In this document: positions 57,406 through 64,000 of the stretch, piece by piece | Position numbering within the stretch: position 1 is the first letter of the stretch | Layout of the letters: every line of letters starts with the position of its first letter | NCBI GenBank assembly: GCA_938743325.2 | Contig: OW568865.1 | Coordinates: forward strand, 620,001 to 684,000 | Reading direction: 5' to 3' | Length of the DNA: 64,000 nucleotides | Source: Pycnococcus provasolii | Lineage: Eukaryota; Chlorophyta; Pseudoscourfieldiophyceae; Pseudoscourfieldiales; Pycnococcaceae | The notes under the pieces: model-generated | Told to the model about the DNA's origin: nothing | Databases searched by the model: none | Seen by the model: the letters and a program-made list of their open reading frames with translations, nothing else | Program-made: the position numbers and the translations under genes

Positions 57406-57693
57406 TCAGCCTCTAGGTAGGTGCTGAAGAACAGGGTTCGACGGCAAGGAAAGCAGAGTTGGCTTGCCGCGACGCAGAATCCCAGCCGTAGGTAGCGACT
57501 CCGCGTGGCGAGCGTCCGGGTAGATGGCAGGCACCACGTAATCTAACGTGGGCTCGCCTCCTTCGTCGGCAGCCTTCTTGCCTTTCTGCTCAGCTTCTGC
57601 AGCTGCGCGGCGCTCCTGCGCGAGCGCAATCTCCAGCTGCAATATTTCGCGACGAGCTTCCAGAACCTCGAGTTCGTTCGGCGCGTCAGCCAT
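57406..57693 (-). CDS. Short gag-like ORF of the tyrosine-recombinase element
   Basis: A 95-residue frame with ATG at 57693. The N-terminal half is a charged helix (LEVLEARREILQLEIALAQE), followed by DYVVPAIYPDAR and a Pro/Leu tail. No zinc knuckle. It ends 36 bp before the recombinase frame and is likely the remains of the gag gene, or an exon of the recombinase. Confidence 0.45.
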   Translation of the reverse strand: MADAPNELEVLEARREILQLEIALAQERRAAAEAEQKGKKAADEGGEPTLDYVVPAIYPDARHAESLPTAGILRRGKPTLLSLPSNPVLQHLPRG

Positions 57694-57857
57694 TAATCAA
57701 TCGATTAAGGATCTACACAGTCAACTTCCAATCGAAGATTGCTGATGTCTAGATCTAAGCGTAGATACTTAGACCGTTTCGGTGTACAAACTACGTCCCT
57801 CGAAGACGCGTCCGACGTGTGTTCGACCTCCCACTACTCGTGTGTAGTGCGGCTGTT

Positions 57858-58035
57858 AGGTTGTTTGCGAAGCAAGCAACCAACAGCAAGAGTGGATACG
57901 CGCGCGCAGCCCTAAGGGAGAGGCCACCGAGGGTCTCGAGAGGGGCCGTGACCCTCCTGGCGGCCGCCCAGAACCAGCAGCGCGAGCGACTCCCCCCAAT
58001 CAAAAACCCCAATTAAACAAGTAGAACTGAAGATT
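57858..58035. repeat. Split-direct-repeat copy A1 (178 bp)
   Basis: Direct copy of 56417-56594. Right of it are TTAGGGTT-type units (58034-58066). Confidence 0.9.
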
Positions 58036-58066
58036 AGGGTTACCTGTTAGGGTTCGGGTTCGGGTT
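58034..58066 (+). promoter_or_regulatory. Telomere-like TTAGGG tract
   Basis: TTAGGGTTACCTGTTAGGGTTCGGGTTCGGG lies between the element and the PAN/cyclophilin gene, about 150 bp upstream of its ATG. Confidence 0.45.
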
Positions 58067-58213
58067 CGAGGTCACCCCAGCCCCAGGGGGTTAGTGGGGT
58101 GGGATCCTCATGTGCTTGTTTCAGGATTTATTTTTTTAGTCTATGGAAAAAATACCTTAAGGTTAAGGTTAAGGTAGTACCGTGTTGCTAGCAATCAATA
58201 GCAACATTGGAAC

Positions 58214-59554
58214 ATGCGGCCAAGCTCCTATCGTTCCCATGGGCATGGGATTCATCTTAATCGTGGCATACCAGGTCGCAGTCGGTCCACTTCGCGATCT
58301 CTCCTGCACCTCGTTCGCGCCACTTTGCCCTTCATCGCTGTCACAGTTCTCATCGGGCTCGTCATACGCGTATCCCTACCAACTGGCACGTCAGCCACAA
58401 TGTCCACGAGTGGGGACACGGAACACGCACACGCGCATTCGTCTGACGTACAGCACGGCCAGATCGAAATGATGGATGATTTGGATACGTCGATCACACG
58501 TTCAGACGAAGCACCGCTCGAGGAGGCGCAGCAAGCACAGAGCACTGTGCCCAGTCCGCCGCCCGTGCCGACGACGACGACAAAAGCCTCGCCGCCGCCC
58601 CCGCCACCACCGCGAGAACGGCCGGCACAGTTCGGCGCCGAGAGAAACTGCCACGCGCTCGAAAATACAGAGCTGTGGGGCGCCGTCGTGCGCGCGGGAA
58701 CGGACGTGATTGCGCACACGTCGCAGGAGTGCTGCGCGGCGTGCCGTCGCGTTGCCGTGCTCGACGACGGAAGTCCCGGGTGTGACACGTGGGTGTGGTG
58801 CGGAAACGCGACGACGTGCCGAGAAATGTACCGACAGTGCTGGCTGAAGCGTGCCGACAAACCGATGCAGCCGGAGGTGCGTGCACGAGGCGCCGACACG
58901 CCGTGGACGAGTGGAACGCTGTTCGCGCCTCTGCCGGTGGATGCCGACGACATTCGCAGCTTCCTCATCAAAGGTGTGGGCGTGCCTGCTTCGGACGTGC
59001 GCGTTGCCGACGTCTCGCGCGTTCAGGCGAGCGCCGTGCGCTTCACAACCTCGCTCGGCTCGTTCGTTGCCATCCTTCGCCCGGATCTATCCCCACGCGC
59101 CGCGGAGGCATTTACGAATGCGACGGAAGGTGGTTCGTGCGACGGCGGTGCGTGCAACTTCTACCGCTCGGAGGCTGTGCCAGCTGGTTGGGATGAGAAG
59201 GGTTTTTACGGCCCACCGTACGCGCTGTTTCAGGGCACGCTCGGCCGATCGCGCGGGTCGCCTTCGCCGCTTCCGATGGAAGCGCATCCCGTCGTACGAC
59301 GTGGGCACCTGTGCGTGATTGGCACTGGGCCTGACTTTTTCGTCGCGTTGGCGGACCACCCGGAGTGGGGCAAGGCTCACAGCGTCGTCGGTTTCGTGCC
59401 AACGGAGGGCATGCGCGTGTTGGATGGAATTGTCGCCGCGAGTCCAACACGCGAGGACGTCTGGGGAACCACGCACGTGACTCCGTTGATTCATCCGATC
59501 TCGTTTCAAGTATCTCGCGTGGATGCGCTTGAGACTCTGGCGACGTTCGCGTGA
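58214..59554 (+). CDS. Type II membrane protein with PAN-like and cyclophilin-like domains
   Basis: A 446-residue protein. A basic tail and one helix (about 33-53, LPFIAVTVLIGLVIRVSL) anchor it, with a Pro/Thr-rich stem (105-135). Residues about 140-215 have six Cys (HTSQECCAACR, CDTWVWCG, CREMYRQCWL) as in algal PAN/apple-type domains. Residues about 255-440 are cyclophilin-like: VRFTTSLGSFVAILRPD, CNFYRSEAVP, GPPYALFQGTLGR, DFFVALADHPEWGKAHSVVGFV and GMRVLDGIV. Several of the Arg/Phe/Gln catalytic positions of true peptidyl-prolyl isomerases are changed, so activity is doubtful. Such PAN plus cyclophilin-like proteins are known in green algae and are probably Golgi or surface proteins. Confidence 0.82.
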   Translation: MRPSSYRSHGHGIHLNRGIPGRSRSTSRSLLHLVRATLPFIAVTVLIGLVIRVSLPTGTSATMSTSGDTEHAHAHSSDVQHGQIEMMDDLDTSITRSDEAPLEEAQQAQSTVPSPPPVPTTTTKASPPPPPPPRERPAQFGAERNCHALENTELWGAVVRAGTDVIAHTSQECCAACRRVAVLDDGSPGCDTWVWCGNATTCREMYRQCWLKRADKPMQPEVRARGADTPWTSGTLFAPLPVDADDIRSFLIKGVGVPASDVRVADVSRVQASAVRFTTSLGSFVAILRPDLSPRAAEAFTNATEGGSCDGGACNFYRSEAVPAGWDEKGFYGPPYALFQGTLGRSRGSPSPLPMEAHPVVRRGHLCVIGTGPDFFVALADHPEWGKAHSVVGFVPTEGMRVLDGIVAASPTREDVWGTTHVTPLIHPISFQVSRVDALETLATFA

Positions 59555-59592
59555 AGTAAATGTGTATTTAATTGTATACATAAAAATAACTT

Positions 59593-60063
59593 TTACAGTT
59601 CTTCTTTTTTTAGACTTCCCTTCTCAGGCACCACGTCTGAATGCTTCGCACTCTTTGTATCGTTGGCGCCGTCACTGAATTTTGCTGTTGGGAGTTTGAG
59701 TCGAATAGGTCCTTTGAAGTTGTCGACGTCTTTGACAGGCACGCCCTTTTGTGTGATGACAATTAAGCCTTGCTTTGCGAGTCGCCGCGCAACACTTCGC
59801 GTCAGTTCCATGAGCGGTCTCCATTTTTGCGGATTGTTGTTTCCATGAATCGCCCGCGGCACTTCCGACGGTCAGCACGACGACGTTGGCGCACGCGCGG
59901 CTAGTAGGGAAAACAGCGTGGACTCTAATAGGAGCTCCGAGGAGGAGAAGGAGTCATCACCGTTGTCATTTGCTCGCTTCCTCTTCTCTCCAAGTTTATT
60001 CCTATGAGAAGGAGGAGGAGGATTCAGAAGTGTTGTTGTCGTCTTGGGAGCAGGAGGCGACAT
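59593..60063 (-). CDS. DUF3253 protein with in-frame TGA, candidate selenoprotein
   Basis: From the ATG at 60063 one continuous frame runs to the TAA at 59593 and is broken only by a TGA at 59874-59872 (codon 64). Before it is ESTLFSLLAARAPTSSC; after it are PSEVPRAIHG, WRPLMELTRSVARRLAKQG and ITQKGVPV...FKGPIRLKL. Both sides together form a complete DUF3253 winged-helix-like domain, whose bacterial members read, from memory, xxCPSEVARA at this point. The TGA therefore replaces the conserved Cys, as expected for selenocysteine. With Sec the product is 156 residues. DUF3253 has no established function. Alternatives are a nonsense mutation, sequence error or ordinary readthrough. I found no convincing SECIS downstream. 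The gene is 38 bp from the converging PAN/cyclophilin stop. Confidence 0.75.
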
Positions 60064-60930
60064 AGATGATAGAATCGGAATCTGGGACTTGGAAGTTGGA
60101 AAGGAAAAAGGAATGGGAAAACCCTAACCCTCTAACCCTAACCCTAACCCGGACTCTAACCCTAACCCTAACCCTCTAACCCTACCCGATAACCCTAACC
60201 CTCTAATCCTAACCCTAACCCTAACCAGGACCCCCCAGATGACGGGTCCTGACTGAAGTTCAACGACAGAAACCTCCCTCTCAGGCTCTCACAGGTCTCC
60301 CTCACTGACCCTCAGTCCCTCTCCCAACCGGTACAACCCCACCGGCACAACCCCACCGGCCCCAGCTCTCTGAGGGGAGTCTTCCCCCGGGCCCGGGCAA
60401 AGCTTTCCCTCTTGGCATTTTGGCAGAGAGCCTCGAGGTCAAGAGACATGCAGAGAGAATAGTCAAGTGGACGGGACCCTGTTCTCTCCAGGAGGAAGGT
60501 GGGGCCGTGGCGAAGCTGAGCAAACTCCCTTTGAGCCGCCACGTTGTGACCTCACTGGGATGAATTTCGCACCGCAGATGGAGAATTTAACAACACCTCG
60601 AGGCTCAACCAACCCCGTCCCTTCCCAGCTTCCTTGGGTCCCTCGGTGCCATCGACGTCCTTAGGTTCATTACCGTAGTGAGGTGAGGATTCGCTTCCCC
60701 CTTCGTCACTCTCCGTGCCGTGGTGTCATTCTACCGACATTTATTTATTAGTGCTCCACTGGAAAAACGCGCGTGTAGGGTACTGTTTGTTCGAACTACT
60801 GTAGTGAATATAACTTTAGTACAGGATACCCTACAGTACAGTAAGAGCACGGCTTGGCTCTATCGTACTGTAGATATTATTTCGTTGATATCAATAAGTT
60901 GTAGGATTTCCGGAGCCGCCCGTAGGAATC
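60064..60930. other. Divergent promoter region with the longest CCCTAA tract
   Basis: An 867-bp gap between divergent genes. It starts with the telomere-like tract (60118-60224), then has a region of short inverted and direct repeats (CACCGGCACAACCCC, 60332-60362), and A/T-rich sequence before the ArfGAP start. Some frames are open at 60300-60660, with no recognisable content. Confidence 0.5.
60118..60224 (-). promoter_or_regulatory. Interstitial telomere-like repeat (CCCTAA)n, about 107 bp
   Basis: About fifteen AACCCTAA-type units with variants (CCCTCTAA, CCCGGACT, CCCGATAA). It lies 55 bp upstream of the DUF3253 ATG and is the longest of the telomere-like tracts in the window. Confidence 0.7.
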
Positions 60931-61923
60931 ATGATGGCACAGACAACAGCGGCACCAGGCGGCTACTACTTCTCGCACGCCAGCGTCGCAGCGTTCGCTG
61001 GCCTACCCAAGGCGCACAGCATGCCCGCAGTCAACGTCAACCAACAAGACCCGCTCTCGCCGCGCTCCGCGCAGTGCACGGAGATCGAACAGCTCACGGC
61101 GGAACCGGCGAACCGAAGGTGCGCAGACTGCACAGCCGCGACGTCGCCGCCGTGGGCATCCGTCAGCTTCGGCGTGTTCCTGTGCATCGGGTGCGCGGGA
61201 ATACACAGGTCGCTCGGTGTGCACGTCAGCAAGGTGAGGAGCCTGACGCTCGACCACCTCACCGAGGGTGAGCTAAGCGCACTGCGAAGGGGGGGCAACG
61301 AAAAAGGAAACGCCTTCTTCGAAGCGTGCCTGCCAGAAGACTTCCAGAGGCCTGTGCCAACGGACCGCACGCGACTCGTCACCTTCATACGCGCGAAGTA
61401 CGTCAGCAAGGCGTTCGTCACGCGCAACACCAGGACGCTCACTCCAGGCCACGCGAGACGGTCGGAACGCGTCGGCGACGGCGACAACAGCAGCACGGAA
61501 GGTGGAAGCGGGAGGGTGTCAGCACGCGATTCCAAAATCACGCCGTTCGCCTTCTCGTGGGACGGAGACGAGACTGCGTCGTCCGCCTCCAACGACGACG
61601 ACGCGTCAGCCACAGACAAAAAGATGGCGGCGCCGTCCGCACACCGAACGCCGCAGCGTACCAGCACGCCGTTTGCGGAGAGCGGAGGCGTGCTGCTAAC
61701 AATGCTCGCGAGCGACGGCGCAACGCTCGAACCACCTCGCGGCGAGCCGTCGCCAAGCTGGTCTCGAGGGCAGTGCGGCGAGACGAAGTACCCGTACTTG
61801 TTTGGTGGCGGTGCGAAGCCTCCCGACGTGCTGTTCTCTCGTCAGGGCCTCTGCGGCGTCGACGTGCTGTCGACACTCTACCACTGCATCGGCATGGAGG
61901 TGGAGTCGCACCCGAAAGCGTAA
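60931..61923 (+). CDS. ArfGAP-domain protein
   Basis: A 330-residue protein. The zinc finger is at about 68-100: CADC, 17 residues, then CIGC, with IHRSLGVHVSKVRSL carrying the catalytic Arg. The spacing is one residue longer than the common C-x2-C-x16-C-x2-C. The domain continues NEKGNAFFEACLPEDF and FIRAKYVSKAFV. The remainder is Ser/Asp/Thr-rich and disordered, without ANK, PH or C2 domains, so the type is closest to AGD/SMAP-like small ArfGAPs. The protein would stimulate GTP hydrolysis on Arf in vesicle traffic. It converges on the PP2A gene with 143 bp between. Confidence 0.92.
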   Translation: MMAQTTAAPGGYYFSHASVAAFAGLPKAHSMPAVNVNQQDPLSPRSAQCTEIEQLTAEPANRRCADCTAATSPPWASVSFGVFLCIGCAGIHRSLGVHVSKVRSLTLDHLTEGELSALRRGGNEKGNAFFEACLPEDFQRPVPTDRTRLVTFIRAKYVSKAFVTRNTRTLTPGHARRSERVGDGDNSSTEGGSGRVSARDSKITPFAFSWDGDETASSASNDDDASATDKKMAAPSAHRTPQRTSTPFAESGGVLLTMLASDGATLEPPRGEPSPSWSRGQCGETKYPYLFGGGAKPPDVLFSRQGLCGVDVLSTLYHCIGMEVESHPKA

Positions 61924-62066
61924 AGCCTTGTATAAAGCTTTGTAAGTTTTTGTTCTCTTCAGAAACAACGACCAAAGGGTAGTTACAAGGGGGTGGGTGG
62001 GTGGGTGGGTGGTTATGTCCACCGAATGTCCTGCATTTTTTCCCGGTCCGTCATTCCGCAAGAAAA

Positions 62067-63174
62067 TCACACAAAGTAATCTGGCGGCGAGCGCTTCACC
62101 TTGTTCGCTCCTGCCGCATCAGCACCACCCCGTGGCGGCGCGTGGTCAAACTGCTGAACGGCATGTCCGCAGCTCTCGTCCACCTCGACGATCGCCGCGA
62201 GGTTCCCGCAGCGGTAGCAGTAGTTCGGTGCAGAGAACACTGTCACGACACGGTTGTCGTGCATCCAGTTGAATCCCTCCATGACCAGCTGGTGCGCCCT
62301 TGCGATGAACTGCAGACCATTTGCGTGGTTGAACTGCTCCGTGATGTCCTGCCCAAACGTGTACCCTGCACCTCGCGGCGAGATTCCCCAACCACACCTG
62401 TCCTCTGGGTCACTCCACAAAAGGTCGCAGATAGGACCTTCGTGAGGAACTTCCGTGAAGCGGTCAAGTGCGTTGATGTGGTCGATGGTGTCGAGGCTCG
62501 GGCTAAGCCCAGCGTGTGGCGTGAAGATCTGGCCCTCCACGCACGCGGCGAGTGGCAGGTAGTCGAAAAGGTTGGTGATGAACGTCCAAACGCGCGCGGT
62601 TCCATATTTCCGCAGGCACTCGTCGTAGAAGCCATAAACCTGTTTTTTTTTTTTGGTGGTGGTGGTGGTGGTGGTGGGCGGGGAAGTTAGCGTGTTTGTT
62701 TTGTTTTTATTTTTTGCCTGGAGAGAAACATATGTCAAGTGCGCGCGCGCGTGTGTGCGTGCAACAACGCACCTGCGTGATTTGCCTGGACTCGTGGTTT
62801 CCACGGATGATAGTGACGCGGTTTGGCCACCTCACTTTCATGGCGATCACCATGAGCACCGTCTCAACGCTGTAGTACCCGCGATCGACGTAGTCACCCA
62901 AGAAGAGGAAGTTGGTTTCCGGCGCCTTTCCTGCGACGTTGAAGAGTTCGAGCAGGTCGTGGAACTGTCCGTGCACGTCTCCGACAATGGTGACAGGGCA
63001 CGACACGGGTTGTACGTTTTTCTCCCTTTCGAGGATTTCCTTGCATTTTTCGCACAGCTCCTTCACTTCCTGCTCCGGGAGTGGCTTGATCTCCGTGAGC
63101 GTATCGATTTGCCTCGTGAGCGATTCGATGTCAGACGCGGACAGCTCCAGGGATGCACCTCGTGCGCCGCCCAT
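62067..63174 (-). CDS. PP2A-C: Protein phosphatase 2A catalytic subunit (two exons)
   Basis: Exon 1 is 63174-62773 and exon 2 is 62639-62067, joined by a GT-AG intron in phase 0 between Gln and Val of [16 protein letters not shown]. The spliced protein is 324 residues. All PPP-family metal motifs are intact: [27 protein letters not shown], and in exon 2 [22 protein letters not shown] and [16 protein letters not shown]. The N-terminus is about 13 residues longer than usual. The C-terminus ends DYFV, where PP2A catalytic subunits usually end DYFL with a methylated Leu. It acts in the PP2A holoenzyme with A and B subunits. Confidence 0.95.
62640..62772 (-). other. GT-AG intron in PP2A gene
   Basis: 133 bp, donor GTGCGT, acceptor with A-rich then CAG on the coding strand. 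The interior holds a GGT/ACC microsatellite (62653-62680). It falls exactly in the conserved ITQ/VYG junction. Confidence 0.92.
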
Positions 63175-64000
63175 TTTGATTTGATTTTATATAAAAAAAA
63201 ATAGAGAGAAGAGAGAGAAGAAGAAGAGGGAAGTCAAGGGAAGATTGACTTGAACGACTCAGGACCTCTCTTTTCAAATGACGACTTAAGCCACAAGAAA
63301 GAAACCAAAGAAGACGGTGTAGACTAAGACTTATAGCCTACTATCGTAGTAAGGACCGAAAGAAGCAAACAAACCAAAAGCACCAGAGAGCAGAGATTCC
63401 GGTACACCTGTATTCAAAGAGCTCCGGAGAGTGTCTTCGAGCCAGTACTGACTGCGTGGGAAGAGAGCTGAGGGGTGGAAATGGAAATGGAAATGGCGCT
63501 ATTCTGACGTCTCCCGAGCCCGGGGGGGAGAAGTCTCCCCCGCGGGGGAGGGGCCCCCGGAAGAGAAGAGAAGAGCGCGCCAAGTAGCCCTGGGAGACCT
63601 TTAAAGAGGCTCAAAACCTCCCCAAAGAGGACCAAAACGCCAAGAGGTCTGGGAGCAACCCCCTAGGGGTCCCTCATTATTCTTTAAAGCCTCCGGAAAA
63701 GTTTACCGTTGAAAGTCACAGGGGTCGGGTCGGGGGCGTGACCAGTGCGGGGCGCTGGTTGGGAGAAAACCCGAAACCCTAATAACCCACCCTGGGGGAA
63801 CGATGGGACCCCTCCCTAACCCGCTCATCGAGGGGATACCTCATTGGTCGCAATACCTTCTTCCACCCTCTTCCCTTCTTCCCCCTCCCTCTTCCCCCTC
63901 TTCCCTCGCTGTACCCGTACAAGAAAGAAACCAACTCTCCCCTCCCCTCACAGTACTGTGGGGCATACGCACACACAGATTCGGTTAGATGGCGGGGGCA
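63175..64000. other. Upstream region of PP2A, no gene recognised
   Basis: 826 bp to the window end. It has GA-rich sequence at 63205-63240, G/C-rich palindromic pieces (CCCGGGGGGG, 63515-63560), and a GAAACCCTAATAACCC motif at 63772-63788, similar to other telomere-like promoter motifs. Short frames are open but low-complexity; the right end is pyrimidine-rich. Confidence 0.4.

Larger units (their letters stand above)
56300..58035 (-). mobile_element. Tyrosine-recombinase element with split direct repeats (PAT/Ngaro-like DIRS relative), RT not seen
   Basis: Read on the - strand the order is A1 (58035-57858), a gag-like ORF, a tyrosine-recombinase ORF, B1 (56616-56593), A2 (56594-56417) and B2 (56323-56300). 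A1 and A2 are 178-bp direct copies with no difference noticed by eye; B1 and B2 are 24-bp identical copies. This A1-ORFs-B1A2-B2 order is the split-direct-repeat layout of PAT- and Ngaro-type elements, known from green algae such as Volvox (kangaroo). A gap of about 93 bp separates A2 from B2, which is not canonical. No reverse transcriptase or RNase H is present in the 1.26-kb interior. Confidence 0.65.

Noticed and set aside
56300-58035. LTR retrotransposon
   Set aside because: Direct repeats are present, but the enzyme is a tyrosine recombinase, there is no DDE integrase or RT, and the B repeats fit a split-direct-repeat element.
59300-59592. SECIS element candidates on the - strand
   Set aside because: ATGA and GTGA motifs are present, but none had a paired GA with a proper helix and an AA apical loop by eye; left open for a computed search.
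59872-59874. Short intron removing the TGA in the DUF3253 gene
   Set aside because: The domain is continuous to within one residue on both sides of the TGA, so there is no room for an intron of usual length (126-133 bp here).
60118-60224. Chromosome end
   Set aside because: The tract is short, degenerate and followed by normal genes on both sides; similar tracts recur in other promoters.

Overview
The window looks like nuclear DNA of a small green alga, probably a marine prasinophyte; the class is inference. It encodes plastid-type proteins: an NhaD antiporter with a transit-like leader, a triose-phosphate-translocator family protein, and a plastid membrane protein. It also has green-lineage regulators and transporters (COP1 with RING, coiled coil and WD40; a SWEET sugar porter; a CDPK-like kinase) and typical eukaryotic genes (PP2A catalytic subunit, ArfGAP, OMA1-like protease, GH20 hexosaminidase). 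Genes are compact and mostly single-exon. Two clean GT-AG introns are visible, in SWEET (126 bp) and PP2A (133 bp). No rRNA, tRNA or CRISPR array was recognised.

Layout: 1-5.7 kb holds the 5' part of NhaD, OMA1, a DXD glycosyltransferase and a membrane-anchored tandem rhodanese. 5.9-19.2 kb holds a BBS-like chaperonin, a plastid membrane protein, a low-complexity protein, a methyltransferase, a membrane-anchored BTB/T1 protein, COP1 and an EF-hand membrane protein with repeated ectodomains. 19.2-21.2 kb is non-coding and contains a nearly perfect 0.7-kb palindrome between short inverted repeats. 21.2-31 kb is rich in secreted hydrolases (GH18 chitobiase-like, GH20, a GxGYxYP protein, a subtilase). 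31-36 kb has a FAM13-like protein, a 2OG-Fe(II) oxygenase and NADP-type glutamate dehydrogenase. 36.1-37.9 kb is a 1.8-kb element with long terminal inverted repeats. 38-56 kb has Dus, a reelin-repeat-like protein, a broken PhyH dioxygenase, SWEET, the kinase, the phosphate translocator, a cation/Ca2+ exchanger, a coiled-coil protein and a BSD protein. 56.3-58.0 kb is a tyrosine-recombinase element with split direct repeats, as in PAT/Ngaro-type DIRS elements. 58.2-63.2 kb has a PAN/cyclophilin protein, a DUF3253 protein with an in-frame TGA, ArfGAP and PP2A.

Organisation: genes mostly alternate in strand. Convergent pairs are packed 3' to 3' with gaps as small as 38 bp. Many divergent or upstream gaps carry short telomere-like tracts (TTAGGG/CCCTAA), suggesting telo-box-type promoter signals rather than old telomere ends.

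The most notable candidate is the DUF3253 gene at 59593-60063. Its single in-frame TGA falls where, from memory, bacterial relatives have the conserved Cys of a CPSEV motif. This suggests a new selenoprotein family member. I could not find a convincing SECIS element by eye, so this remains a hypothesis.
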